From CAWCBH01 sp963793785 (GTDB taxonomy: Bacteria; Actinomycetota; Thermoleophilia; Solirubrobacterales; 70-9), in assembly GCA_963793785.1 (NCBI GenBank), contig CAWCBH010000004.1, positions 124,001 through 188,000 of the forward strand: DNA of 64,000 bases, in the 5' to 3' direction. Of the stretch, positions 40,540-49,392 are shown piece by piece. The stretch's first letter is position 1. Every line of letters starts with the position of its first letter. The notes beneath the pieces are model-generated. The model made no database searches and was not told the DNA's origin. It saw only the letters and a program-made list of their open reading frames with translations. The position numbers were made by a program, and so were the translations under genes.

Positions 40540-41715
40540 CTAGCCGTTGTCGATCGTCGCGGGTCGCACGCCGAGGGTCACCTCGACGTCCCTGCGCTCG
40601 CCGTCGCGGAGGATCTCCAGCGTGACCTCATCACCGGGGCTGAAGCTGGAGATCAGCCGCGCCAGGTCGTCGACCTCGACCACGTCGCGCCCGTCGACGG
40701 AGAGGATCACGTCGCCGCCGGTGGTCACTTCGGGGTTACCCTGGAAGGCGATCGTCTCCTGGCCCTCCTCTAGCCCTGCCTCGTCGGCCGGACCGCCTGG
40801 CACGACCTGGGCGATCAGGCCGCCGAAGTCGCTGTCGATGTCGAGCCGTTCGGCGAGCTGCGGGTACAGCGACTGGCTGGAGACGCCGATGTAGGCGTAC
40901 TCCGCCTCGCCGTCTTCTCGCAGCTGCTCGATCGAGCGCTCGATCGCCGAGACCGGGACAGCGAACCCGACCCCGTCGTTGGCCCCCGACTGGGTCTGGA
41001 TCTGCTGGTTGATTCCGAGCACCCGCGCCGAGGCGTCGAGCAGCGGACCGCCGGAGTTGCCGGGGTTGATCGAGGCGTCGGTCTGGATTGCCCCCTCGAT
41101 CCGGAACTGGGTCAGCGAGCGGACCGAGCGGTCGGTCGCCGAGATGATGCCCGACGACAGCGATTGGTCCTCGCTGAACGGGCTGCCGATCGCGGCGACC
41201 GGCTGTCCGACGACCAGGTCGGAGTCCTCACCGAGCTCGAGCGGCTGCAGATCGAGGTCAGCGGGGTCGACCTTCAGCAGCGCCACGTCATAGAAGGGGT
41301 CAAAGCCGAGGATCTCCGCCGCGACGACGTTGCGGTCGGCGAACTGGACGAACACCTGGTCGGCCTCGTTGCGGTTCGCGCCCGAGCCGTCGGTGACGAC
41401 GTGGGCGTTGGTGACGATCTCGCCGTCGGTGTTGAGCACGAAGCCGGATCCCTCGGCGGCGCCGGCATCGAGCAGGCTGCCGCCGTCGCCGAAGATCGAG
41501 CGCACCGTGACCACACCGGGAGCGGCCTGACGGAAGACGCGCGCGGCATTGAATCCGTCGGTCGCGGTCTCGACGATCACCTGCGGCGGCGGCGGCGCGG
41601 GCTGGGCAGCGCCGGTCCCGGCGCCTTCGCCAGCGTCGTTGTCGGAGCCTCCGCAGCCGGCCAGCAGCGCCAGCGCGGCAAGCACGGCGGCGGCCGCGGC
41701 GCGCGGGCCGGTCAC
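40540..41715 (-). CDS. HtrA/DegP-like serine protease, predicted lipoprotein
   Basis: The 391-residue protein has a signal peptide with lipobox LALLAGCGG. A trypsin-like domain shows the catalytic His in VTNAHVVTD, the Asp in FYDVALLKVDPADL, and the Ser in INPGNSGGPLLDAS. A C-terminal PDZ domain (about residues 285-385, with GLIAQVVPGGPADEAGL) follows. Such proteases handle misfolded envelope proteins. Its start overlaps the histidine-kinase stop by four bases, so protease, kinase and regulator form one operon, a known arrangement for envelope-stress systems. Confidence 0.93.
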   Translation of the reverse strand: MTGPRAAAAAVLAALALLAGCGGSDNDAGEGAGTGAAQPAPPPPQVIVETATDGFNAARVFRQAAPGVVTVRSIFGDGGSLLDAGAAEGSGFVLNTDGEIVTNAHVVTDGSGANRNEADQVFVQFADRNVVAAEILGFDPFYDVALLKVDPADLDLQPLELGEDSDLVVGQPVAAIGSPFSEDQSLSSGIISATDRSVRSLTQFRIEGAIQTDASINPGNSGGPLLDASARVLGINQQIQTQSGANDGVGFAVPVSAIERSIEQLREDGEAEYAYIGVSSQSLYPQLAERLDIDSDFGGLIAQVVPGGPADEAGLEEGQETIAFQGNPEVTTGGDVILSVDGRDVVEVDDLARLISSFSPGDEVTLEILRDGERRDVEVTLGVRPATIDNG

Positions 41716-43154
41716 GCCACGACCTCTCGCGCCGGCGGTGCCTGGACGGTCGCCGCCGCGGCGGGCGGGAGGTCGAGGGTGAAGGCGGTGAAGCCCTTGC
41801 TCGAGGTGACCGCGATCGTGCCGCCCATCCGCTGCGCCAGCTCACGGGCGATCGCCAGGCCCAGGCCGGATCCACTCACCGAGTCGCCGGTGTAGAAGCG
41901 GTCGAACATCCGCTCCCGGATCCGCTTCGGGATCCCGGGCCCCTCGTCGGAGACGGTCAGCTCGGCTCTGGAGTTGGCGTTGTAGGTAGTCACGGTCACC
42001 TTGGTCGCGGGGGGCGTATGGGTAAGGGCGTTGTCGAGGAGGATACGAATGATCTGCCGCACTCGGTCGGGGTCTGCGAGCGCGGTCGCCCGGTCGGCGG
42101 GGGTTCGGACCTCGAGCCGGGAGCCGCGGCGGTCGGCCTGTGGACCGAACTCTCGGGCCAGCTCCCGGGCCAGCGCGTCGAGCTCGACGTTGCGCGGCAT
42201 CACCTCGAGGGCGCCGGCGTCGAGCTTGGAGAGGTCGAGGAGGTCGGTCGTCAGCTTGGTCAGCCGCTCCACCTGCTCGCGCATCGTGCGAACGAACTCC
42301 GCCCGCACCTGGGGGTCGGGATCCTCGTCCTCGAGCAGCTCGACGAAGCCGCCGAGGGAGAAGATCGGCGTGCGCAGCTCGTGGGAGGCGTTGGCGATGA
42401 ACTGCTTGCGGGCCCGGTCAAGGTCGGCGAGGCGCCGCTGCATCTCGTTGAAGGTCCGGGCGAGCTGGCCGAGCTCGTCGGAGGAGTCGACCGGGATCTG
42501 GGTCGCGAAGTCGCCGTCGGCGACCTTCTGCGCGGCGTCCTCGAGCCGTCCCAGCCGGCGCGAGATCGCCCGTGCCGCGTAGAGCCCGGAGAGCAGGGCC
42601 AGCGCCAGGGCGATCGCGCCGGCGATCAGGATCTGGCGCCTGATCAGCGCGACGCTGTCCTCGACCTCCTCCAGGGGCTCCGAGAAGACGGCGACCCAGG
42701 TCGGCGACGCGGCCGGGATCGGCAGCGCGACCTCCGCCGCTCGCTGGCCGGACACTGCCTCGATGCCGGCTGCGGACTCGCCGCCGGCCGCTCGCGCAGC
42801 CACCTCCAGCCTTCCCACCAGCGGCCCCTCCTCGACCTGGGAGTCGCCGACCACGAAGGAGGGCTCTGCGTCTCCGGGCCTGACCCCGAGCAGGGTGACG
42901 CGGGAACCGGTGAACTGGGAGACGCGTCGCAGCAGCGCGGCCAGCCTCGGCTGCGTGAGCCCGGCGTCCATCGCTGCCTCCAGGCGGACCAGCTGGGCGG
43001 AGCTGCGTTCCTCGAGGCGGGAGAGCTTCTGAGCGGTGAGGTTCGACTCCAGCTGCGGGACGACGTAGAGGTAGACGAAGCCGACGGCCGCCGCGGTGAT
43101 GAAGAAGAACAGCAGCACCAGGCGGCTGCGGACGCTGTTGAGGCGAGTCCTCAC
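41712..43154 (-). CDS. Membrane sensor histidine kinase
   Basis: The 480-residue kinase has an N-terminal membrane helix (VLLFFFITAAAVGFVYLY), an extracytoplasmic sensor of about 135 residues, and a second helix (ILIAGAIALALALLSGLY). It continues with a HAMP domain, the HisKA phospho-His in FIANASHELRTPIFSLGGF, and the HATPase boxes RILLDNALTHTPP, VSDEGPGIPKRI and GSGLGLAIARELA. It overlaps the response regulator gene by four bases upstream and the HtrA gene downstream. It therefore probably senses envelope conditions. Confidence 0.94.
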   Translation of the reverse strand: MRTRLNSVRSRLVLLFFFITAAAVGFVYLYVVPQLESNLTAQKLSRLEERSSAQLVRLEAAMDAGLTQPRLAALLRRVSQFTGSRVTLLGVRPGDAEPSFVVGDSQVEEGPLVGRLEVAARAAGGESAAGIEAVSGQRAAEVALPIPAASPTWVAVFSEPLEEVEDSVALIRRQILIAGAIALALALLSGLYAARAISRRLGRLEDAAQKVADGDFATQIPVDSSDELGQLARTFNEMQRRLADLDRARKQFIANASHELRTPIFSLGGFVELLEDEDPDPQVRAEFVRTMREQVERLTKLTTDLLDLSKLDAGALEVMPRNVELDALARELAREFGPQADRRGSRLEVRTPADRATALADPDRVRQIIRILLDNALTHTPPATKVTVTTYNANSRAELTVSDEGPGIPKRIRERMFDRFYTGDSVSGSGLGLAIARELAQRMGGTIAVTSSKGFTAFTLDLPPAAAATVQAPPAREVVA

Positions 43155-43861
43155 GGCCGGTCTTCGCGGAACCGGTAGCCGACGCCCCGCACGGTGAACA
43201 GGTATTCGGGCTCCTTCGGATCCAGCTCCAGCTTTTCGCGCAGGTGGCGGATATGGACGTCCACGGTGCGCGGGTCGCGGTACTCGGAGTCCCCCCAGAC
43301 GTGCTCCAGCAGCGTCTCGCGGCTCAGCACCCGGCCTGGGGCCCTGGCCAGCGCCGCCAGGATCTCGAACTCCACGTAGGTCAGCCTGATCTCCTCGGCG
43401 CGGATCGTCACCGTGCGGCGCCCGAAGTCGATCGCCAGGGAGCCGCTGGAGATCGGTTCCTCATCGGGACCGCCACCGATCATCCGCGATCGGCGCAGCG
43501 CCGCCTTGACGCGACTGCGGAACTCCCGCATCGAGAACGGCTTGGTGATGTAGTCGTCGGCGCCCATCTCGAGCCCGACGACCTTGTCGATCTCGTCTCC
43601 CTTCGCGGTCAGCATGATGATCGGGACCTGGCTCCGGGAGCGCATCCGCCGGCAGACCTCGATCCCGTCCAGCTTCGGCAGCATCAGGTCGAGGATCACG
43701 AGGTCGAAGCGAGCCTCGGCGAAACGCTGCATCGCCTCCTGACCGTCGTGGGCGGCGATCACCTCGTATCCGTCCTTGCGGAGCGGATAGCTGAGCAGCG
43801 TCTGCACGGAAGCCTCGTCGTCGACGAGCAGGATCCGGGCCGAGTCGTTGGGCATGGGCAA
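43151..43861 (-). CDS. OmpR/PhoB-family response regulator
   Basis: The 236-residue regulator has a receiver domain (ILLVDDEASVQTLLSYPL; phospho-Asp in DLVILDLMLPKLDG; conserved Thr and Lys in IIMLTAKGDE and DDYITKPFSMREF). A winged-helix DNA-binding domain follows (LTYVEFEILAALARAPGRVL, DVHIRHLREKLE, TVRGVGYRF). It is first in the regulator-kinase-protease operon. A TACCCT hexamer just before the start could give a leaderless message. Confidence 0.95.
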   Translation of the reverse strand: MPMPNDSARILLVDDEASVQTLLSYPLRKDGYEVIAAHDGQEAMQRFAEARFDLVILDLMLPKLDGIEVCRRMRSRSQVPIIMLTAKGDEIDKVVGLEMGADDYITKPFSMREFRSRVKAALRRSRMIGGGPDEEPISSGSLAIDFGRRTVTIRAEEIRLTYVEFEILAALARAPGRVLSRETLLEHVWGDSEYRDPRTVDVHIRHLREKLELDPKEPEYLFTVRGVGYRFREDRP

Positions 43862-43961
43862 AGGGTAGATCGGCGCAAGCGGAAGTCCAGCCTCCGGCGC
43901 GACACGCAGCCGCCCTGCCAGCCCGCGTAGCCTCTGCGTCCCGCTCCGGCGGCGGTCCCGG

Positions 43962-45725
43962 ATGCTCGAGCCACGCCTCTACAGAGCCCCCCTCCTGATC
44001 GGCCTCGCCGCCGCGGTGGTGCTGATGTTCTCGGTCGTCTCCCGGCCCGAGCCGGTGCGGACCAGCACCGCTCCCGACGCGTTCGACAGCTCCAGCGCCG
44101 CGAGCTCCGCCCGCGAGCTGTTGCGCCTGGCGCCGTCTCGGGAACCCGGCAGCCCCGGCGACATGGCCGCGGCAGAGTTCGTCCGCGAGCGGTTCGAGGC
44201 GATCGCCGGGGGACAGGTGACCCGGCAGACCTTCGACGGCCGCTTCGAGGGTGAGGACGTGAGCTTGGCCAACGTCACCCTGGTGCTGCCCGGCCTGTCG
44301 AGCCGGCGGATCGTGATCGCGGCCCCTCGCGACTGCGCCGAAGGCTCATGCCCCGTCTCCAGCGCCGCCTCGACCGGCGCCCTGCTGGGGCTGGCGTCGA
44401 GCTTCGACGGGGCTCGCCATCGCAAGACCCTGGTTTTCGTCTCGCTGGACGGCTCAGCGGCGGGCGCCGCCGGAGCGGAGGAGCTCGGAAGGGCCCTCGA
44501 CGACGAGCCCGCCGACGCCGTGATCGTGGTCACCCAGCCCGCGGCTGCGAACCGCGAGGAGCCGCTGGTGGTCCCCTGGTCGAGCGGCCCGCAGAGCACC
44601 TCGGTTCAGCTCACGGAGAGCGCCGAGGCAGCGGTTGAGGGTGAGCTGCGGACCGAGAGCGGGCTGCGAACGCCGACCTTCGAAAGCCTTCGCCGCCTGG
44701 CGATCCCGACCGGCCTCACCGACCAGGCACCGCTGATCGCGGAGGGAGCCGACGCGATCGCGATCACCGCGGGCGGCGAGCGCCCCCTGCGAGGCGACGA
44801 GGACACCCTGGCCAACTTCTCGCCGTCGACCCTCGGCAGCATCGGCCGGGCGGCGCTCTCGCTGGCTCTCGCCCTCGACGCCCAGCAGCCGGCGCTCGAG
44901 CACGGGCCGGAGGCCTACGTCCCGCTGGCCGGAAAGCTGATCCCCGGCTGGGCGCTCTCGCTGCTGGCGCTGACGCTGCTGATCCCCATCGGCATCGTCT
45001 CGATCGACGCGCTGGCACGGTCGAAGCGACACGGAGAGCCGATCGGCCCGGCACTGGCGTGGATCTCGATCCGGACGGTCCCCTTCGTGATCGCGATGCT
45101 GCTCGCCTACGCGATGGCCCTCGTCGGACTGATGCCCGAGCCGGCCTTCCCTTTCGATCCCGACCGCCATCGCCTCGACCTCGCCGCCCTCCTCTCGCTG
45201 CTGGCGCTGGCCGTCGCCTTCCTCGGCGGGCTGCGCCTGACCGGCCTGGTTCCGCTTACCGACGCCGCTGACCAGGCGCTGGTGCCGGCGATCGGGCTGG
45301 CGCTGTTCGCGGCCGGGCTCGGCGTCTGGCTCGCCAACCCCTTCCTCGCCTTGCTTCTCGTGCCGACCGTTCACCTCTGGCTTGGGGCGGCGCTGCTGCG
45401 CGGTCGTCCCGGCGTCGTCGCGGCGGTGGCCGCCGCCGGTCTGGTGGTGCCGTGCCTGGCGCTGATTTCGCTGGCGACCCAGCTCGACGTCGGGCTATCG
45501 GCCCCGTGGGAGCTGGTGCTGATGTTCACCGGCCGTCATTTCGGGCCGCTGGCGGTGGTGCCGCTCTGCCTGCTGGGCGGCTGCCTGCTGGCCCTGCTCA
45601 GCGTCGCGGCGTCGCGGCCCGGCCGCCCGGTCGTGGTCAGGCCGGGAGGGCGGGTCAGGGGACCGCTCTCCTACGCCGGCCCGGGTTCCCTCGGCGGCAC
45701 CGAGTCGGCGCTGCCGCGGCGGTAG
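43962..45725 (+). CDS. Membrane protein with extracellular M28-peptidase-like domain
   Basis: The 587-residue protein has one N-terminal helix (LLIGLAAAVVLMFSVV) and an extracellular domain of about 290 residues that looks like the M28 aminopeptidase fold (RELLRLAPSREPGSPGDMAA, HRKTLVFVSLDGSAAGAAGA). About eight membrane helices follow. The usual zinc ligands are not evident: where M28 enzymes have HxDS and EE motifs, here I see RDCAEG and SLDGSAAG. The extracellular domain is therefore probably inactive or a binding module. It is divergent from the two-component operon and could be its target. Confidence 0.7.
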   Translation: MLEPRLYRAPLLIGLAAAVVLMFSVVSRPEPVRTSTAPDAFDSSSAASSARELLRLAPSREPGSPGDMAAAEFVRERFEAIAGGQVTRQTFDGRFEGEDVSLANVTLVLPGLSSRRIVIAAPRDCAEGSCPVSSAASTGALLGLASSFDGARHRKTLVFVSLDGSAAGAAGAEELGRALDDEPADAVIVVTQPAAANREEPLVVPWSSGPQSTSVQLTESAEAAVEGELRTESGLRTPTFESLRRLAIPTGLTDQAPLIAEGADAIAITAGGERPLRGDEDTLANFSPSTLGSIGRAALSLALALDAQQPALEHGPEAYVPLAGKLIPGWALSLLALTLLIPIGIVSIDALARSKRHGEPIGPALAWISIRTVPFVIAMLLAYAMALVGLMPEPAFPFDPDRHRLDLAALLSLLALAVAFLGGLRLTGLVPLTDAADQALVPAIGLALFAAGLGVWLANPFLALLLVPTVHLWLGAALLRGRPGVVAAVAAAGLVVPCLALISLATQLDVGLSAPWELVLMFTGRHFGPLAVVPLCLLGGCLLALLSVAASRPGRPVVVRPGGRVRGPLSYAGPGSLGGTESALPRR

Positions 45726-45740
45726 CCCCGCCCCCCCACA

Positions 45741-45809
45741 AGGCAGGCCGGACATCATTGCGGCGGCTGCGCCGCCTGACCTGCCTCTGCCGCGGCTAAC
45801 CGCCGCGGC
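45741..45809. repeat. REP-like double hairpin, copy 1
   Basis: Outer arms AGGCAGG (45741-45747) and CCTGCCT (45780-45786) enclose a GC-rich core hairpin (cggcggctgcgccgcc). A second hairpin, GCCGCGG (45789-45795) with CCGCGGC (45803-45809) and loop CTAAC, follows. A 24-base core starting at 45758 is identical to copy 2 at 47072-47095. Confidence 0.65.
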
Positions 45810-45832
45810 CGAAGAATCTCCGGCGTGGACAG

Positions 45833-46108
45833 ATGTGCGAGTACCAACTACTAAGGCTCGCAAGAGGACGGCCGATAATGCTCCTGAACGACGAGATGAC
45901 GCACTTGCCGACCAGGAGAAGACGGATGTCACCGCGCCACCTGCAGAGCTTGATCGCGGCCGGTCACTACAAGCCCGAGCCGGCGCTGATTGCGGAGGCG
46001 ATGCTGCAGCGGCGCGGAGTGCGCCTTCTGCTCGGCAGCGACTCCGGGGCCCCTAGCGCAACTGGTCGAACCCGCTCGGTTCTAAGCGGCCGCCACCGGG
46101 AAGCCTGA
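45833..46108 (+). CDS. Small FlgM-like protein (anti-sigma-28 C-terminal pattern), possibly frameshifted at the end
   Basis: The frame from ATG 45833 gives 91 residues. The conserved part is LQSLIAAGHYKPEPALIAEA and MLQRRGVRLLLGSD. The pattern I-x-x-G-x-Y-x(3)P-x(2)I-A-x-A-M/I-L resembles the sigma-binding C-terminus of FlgM anti-sigma factors. ATG 45878 is an alternative start. The frame overruns the end of the convergent thiL by 56 bases. One extra C at about 46050 would create a stop at thiL's end, so the last 18 residues may be an artefact. No flagellar gene is nearby. Confidence 0.45.
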   Translation: MCEYQLLRLARGRPIMLLNDEMTHLPTRRRRMSPRHLQSLIAAGHYKPEPALIAEAMLQRRGVRLLLGSDSGAPSATGRTRSVLSGRHREA

Positions 46109-47033
46109 TCTCGACCCCGCGGCCTTCGGCTGCGGCGCCGATCACCGAGAGCCGCGCTCCGCTTGCTCTCACATCGGCCTCGGCCTGCTCGAGGCGCTCG
46201 CCCGGCAGGCAGGCCAGCAACTCGTAGTCCTCGCCGCCCGAGAAGGCGAACTCGATCGGTTCCGCGCCGCCGGCGGCCGCGACCTCGCTGACGCCGGCCT
46301 GCAACGGCACCGCACCGGCATCGATGTCCAGCAGGACTCCGCTGGCCTCGCCGATATGCGCGGCGTCGGCGCCGAGGCCGTCGCTGAGGTCGATCATCGC
46401 CGTGGCCCCGGCGGCCGCCAGGGCCGCTCCGGCGGCCAGACGAGGTTCCGGGCAGAGCGAGCGACGGCGGAGCGCCGCCTGCGCCTCGGCACTGAGGCTG
46501 CCGGCGAGGGCGGGCTGCTCCAGCAGCGCCAGGCCCGCCGCGGCCCCCCCGATCTCACCGGTCAGCACCAGCCGGTCTCCGATCCGGGCGCCGGCCCGGG
46601 TGACCATGTCGGCGGCTTCGGGCGCGTGACCGACGACGGTGACCGCGAGGGTCAGCACCGGCGCCCGGACGAGGTCGCCACCCGCGAGCGCTGTCCCCGT
46701 GGCCAGCGCCAGCTCCTCGATCCCGTCGACGAGGGCCAGGCAACCTTCCGCATCGAGGTCGGGGGGAATGCCGAGGACCACGTAGGCCTCGCCGGCCTCG
46801 GCGCCCATCGCCGCCAGGTCCGAGAGCGCGGCGGCGAGCCCCTTGTGGCCGATCTCCGGCAGCGAGGCCCGGTCGCGCCGGAAGTGCACGCCGTCGACGA
46901 TTGCGTCGACGGACGTCGCCGTCGCCCCTTCGGGGACCGTTACCGCTGCGTCGTCGCCGCTGCCGACCCGCAGTCGCGGATTGGCCGCGCCGAGGCGGTC
47001 TCGCAGGCTGGCCAGCAGCTCGAACTCGCGCAT
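46053..47033 (-). CDS. thiL: Thiamine-monophosphate kinase
   Basis: ThiL phosphorylates thiamine phosphate to the active cofactor thiamine diphosphate. The 326-residue protein starts MREFELLASLRDRLG. It has the magnesium/ATP motif VGSGDDAAVTVPEG, DAIVDGVHFRRDRASLPEIG, GLAAALSDLAAMGAEAGEAY, TALAGGDLVRAPVL, and AMIDLSDGLGADAAHIGEAS. A gagggg ribosome site precedes ATG 47033. REP-like repeats lie on both sides of the gene. Confidence 0.95.
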   Translation of the reverse strand: MREFELLASLRDRLGAANPRLRVGSGDDAAVTVPEGATATSVDAIVDGVHFRRDRASLPEIGHKGLAAALSDLAAMGAEAGEAYVVLGIPPDLDAEGCLALVDGIEELALATGTALAGGDLVRAPVLTLAVTVVGHAPEAADMVTRAGARIGDRLVLTGEIGGAAAGLALLEQPALAGSLSAEAQAALRRRSLCPEPRLAAGAALAAAGATAMIDLSDGLGADAAHIGEASGVLLDIDAGAVPLQAGVSEVAAAGGAEPIEFAFSGGEDYELLACLPGERLEQAEADVRASGARLSVIGAAAEGRGVEIRLPGGGRLEPSGFDQLR

Positions 47034-47054
47034 CCCCTCATTCTCACGCTTAGG

Positions 47055-47127
47055 CCCCGGCTAATCATCCCTTGCGGCGGCTGCGCCGCCTGACCGGCCT
47101 GTGCCGGGGCAAAAGCCCCGGCTAATC
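47055..47127. repeat. REP-like double hairpin, copy 2
   Basis: The same core as copy 1 (ttgcggcggctgcgccgcc and following bases, 47072-47095) is followed by GCCGGGGC (47103-47110), loop AAAA, and GCCCCGGC (47115-47122). The 12-mer ccccggctaatc is also repeated directly at 47055-47066 and 47116-47127, bracketing the unit. It occupies the space between thiL and the divergent membrane protein. Confidence 0.65.
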
Positions 47128-47139
47128 TCATCCGGCCCT

Positions 47140-48180
47140 ATGGAGGAGCGACCGCCATTCCTGCATCGCCTGGGCGAGCTGGGGGCGAGGATCGGCCGGC
47201 GACCGCCGAGGCGCCGCAGCGTCAGGATCGCCCTGCAGCTTGGGATCGCGTTTCTGATCTTCGCCTTCCTGGTCCTGACCGTCGTCAGCCAGTGGGACGA
47301 GGTGCGCGAGGAGGGGGTGCACTTCGAGGTCCTCTGGCTGCTGCCGGCGGTTGCGGTGCTGTTCTGCTTCTACGGCCTCGGCGCGCTCGGCTGGGACCTG
47401 ATCCTGCGCTTTCTCGGTCACCGAATCGGGTTCCTGCGGGCCCAGGTCTCCTGGGGCCAGCCGCTGCTGGCCCGATACGTGCCCGGAAGCGTCCTCTACG
47501 TGCTCGGCCGGCTGCTGCTCGCCGAGCGGGCCGGGGTGCCGAGGCGAACGACACTGGTCAGCCTCGTCTACGAGCAGGCGATCTCCGCCTCCGCTGCGAT
47601 CGCCGTCTCCACCTACTTCCTGATCAGCCACCCCGACCTTCAGGACCTGCCCTGGCGCTGGGGCGTCCTGCTGGTCATCCCCGCCGTGATCTTGCTGCTG
47701 CAGCCGAAGGTCTTCGGCCCGCTGGCGAATCGCGTCCTTGCCGCCTTCGGGCGGGAGCCTCTCCCGGCCACGCTGCCGTTGCGGGGCGTGCTGGCGATGC
47801 TGCCCTTTTACGCGCTCAACTGGTGCGTGGCCGGCCTCGGCGTCTACCTGGTTGCTCGCTCGGTGCGAACGATCCCGCTGGCCGAGCTTCCGGTTGTCGG
47901 CTCGGCCCAGGCGATCGGCTACGTCGCTGCGCTGCTGACGCTGGTCGCTCCGGCCGGCCTCGGTGTGCGAGACGCCGCCTTCGCCTGGGCCGTCAAGGCG
48001 GCGCTGCCGAGCCGCAGCTTCGCGGTCGGCTCGCTGATCGCGATCGTCGTCCGTGCCGTGCTGACCTGCGTCGAGGTCCTCTTCGCGGCAGCGGTGACGG
48101 CGCTCGGCCGTCGCCACGGCTGGGGCGTCTCCGCCCCGGCCCCGGATCCCCCGGCCACCGCTAGAGCGGAACCCGGTTGA
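47140..48180 (+). CDS. Lysylphosphatidylglycerol synthase TM region-like membrane protein
   Basis: The 346-residue protein has about eight membrane helices and the UPF0104/LPG_synthase_TM pattern: FLILRFLGHRI-type segment (LILRFLGHRIGFLRAQVSWG), ARYVPGSVLYVLGRLLLAERAG, ALNWCVAGLGVYLVARSV, and TLVAPAGLGVRDAAFAW, close to the family APAGLGVRE box. Relatives flip or export lipids and lipid-linked sugars. The end overlaps the convergent mannosyltransferase-like gene by 20 bases. Substrate unknown. Confidence 0.85.
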   Translation: MEERPPFLHRLGELGARIGRRPPRRRSVRIALQLGIAFLIFAFLVLTVVSQWDEVREEGVHFEVLWLLPAVAVLFCFYGLGALGWDLILRFLGHRIGFLRAQVSWGQPLLARYVPGSVLYVLGRLLLAERAGVPRRTTLVSLVYEQAISASAAIAVSTYFLISHPDLQDLPWRWGVLLVIPAVILLLQPKVFGPLANRVLAAFGREPLPATLPLRGVLAMLPFYALNWCVAGLGVYLVARSVRTIPLAELPVVGSAQAIGYVAALLTLVAPAGLGVRDAAFAWAVKAALPSRSFAVGSLIAIVVRAVLTCVEVLFAAAVTALGRRHGWGVSAPAPDPPATARAEPG

Positions 48181-49342
48181 GGAGCTGGAACGCGGTCAGC
48201 GCCAGCACCGCCCAGGCGAGCCGGCGATCGGTGACGATCGCCGCCAGCGGCAGGGCCCAGATCAGATACCAGGGCAGCAGCCAACCGCTTGCGACCAGGA
48301 GGCCGAAGGCGGCCCATCCGGCGCCGGCCAGCCAGTCGGTGTCGCGCCGCCATACCCGGGCGACCAGCACTGCGACGAGGATCGCGTAGGCGACCAGGAA
48401 GGCGACCCGGACCGGGTCCGGGTCGACGCCGAGGATCCGCCCCACGGTCGCCGGGACGCTGTAGTGGCTGGTCGCGGCCTGGTTCTCGCCCGCCAGGCCG
48501 ACCGCGTCGAGGGCGTGCGGTCCGAAGGCGAGCAGGCTCACGATCGCGGTCGCGGCCAGCCCCGCGATGGCGCCGAGCAGGAACCGCCGCCGTCGGTGGG
48601 CGCCGAGCAACGCGAACGGCGCCGCGAAGGCCGCCGAGACCTTGACGGCGGTGGCGCCGGCCAGCAGCGCCCCGCCCGCGGCCTCGCGGGCCGAGAGGAT
48701 CGCTGCACAGCCGCCGATCACCGCCAGCATCATCGTCGCGTCGTTGTGGGCGCCGCCGACGACGTGCGTAAGGACGAGCGGGTTCAGGGCCACGAAGGCT
48801 GCCGCCGACCGCGGGTCGATGCCCCGGGCCGGCGCGAGGCGCGCGCAGAGCAGCGCCAGCCCGATCACCGACGCCGCGGCCAGGGCCTTCAGGAGCGCCA
48901 GCGCCAGCGGTACCGAGAGCGGCGCCAGCGGGTAGGTCAGCAACGTGAAGAGCGGCCCGTAGGCGCTGGATGTGTCACGCCAGCCGACGTAGGGGAAGGC
49001 CGCGTCACCCGGGACCGCGGCGGGAGTGTCGGTGTAGGGGTTGAGGCCGTGCTCGACGCCGAGCCGGGCGTAGGAGATGTAGCTGAACACGTCCGCCGAG
49101 AGCAGCGGCGGCGCGAGCGCGAAAGCCGCGACCGCGATTCCGATCGCCGCCCACAGCAGGCGCTCCGAGAGCGCCGGGGCGGCGGCGAGGACCGCGAGGT
49201 AGGAGAGGAAGGCGAGCCAGAGAAATCCGTAATAGGGGCCACCGCCGATCCCGAGCCCGTCGCCGTAAAGGCCGAGGAGCCAGCCGGGACCGCCGTCGAC
49301 CGCCGCCGGGACCAGATCCGGCCCCGGGGCGGCCAGCGGCAC
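48161..49342 (-). CDS. GT-C mannosyltransferase-like membrane protein
   Basis: The 393-residue protein has about ten membrane helices and a GT-C first-loop pattern, LLSADVFSYISYARLGVEHG and NPYTDTPAAVPGDAAFPYVG, then WRDTSSAYGPLFTLLTYPL. It is similar in style to the polyprenyl-phosphate-dependent alpha-1,6-mannosyltransferases MptA/MptB of actinobacteria. GTG 49342 is taken as start, but the open frame extends upstream to the PBP stop with a hydrophobic stretch (LGRLGLAGLAIATV) that is probably part of the protein, so the N-terminus may be up to 16 residues longer. It may be cotranscribed with the PBP. Confidence 0.83.
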   Translation of the reverse strand: MPLAAPGPDLVPAAVDGGPGWLLGLYGDGLGIGGGPYYGFLWLAFLSYLAVLAAAPALSERLLWAAIGIAVAAFALAPPLLSADVFSYISYARLGVEHGLNPYTDTPAAVPGDAAFPYVGWRDTSSAYGPLFTLLTYPLAPLSVPLALALLKALAAASVIGLALLCARLAPARGIDPRSAAAFVALNPLVLTHVVGGAHNDATMMLAVIGGCAAILSAREAAGGALLAGATAVKVSAAFAAPFALLGAHRRRRFLLGAIAGLAATAIVSLLAFGPHALDAVGLAGENQAATSHYSVPATVGRILGVDPDPVRVAFLVAYAILVAVLVARVWRRDTDWLAGAGWAAFGLLVASGWLLPWYLIWALPLAAIVTDRRLAWAVLALTAFQLLNRVPL

Positions 49343-49392
49343 CGTGGCGATCGCCAGCCCGGCGAGCCCGAGCCGGCCCAGCCAGGCTCGGC

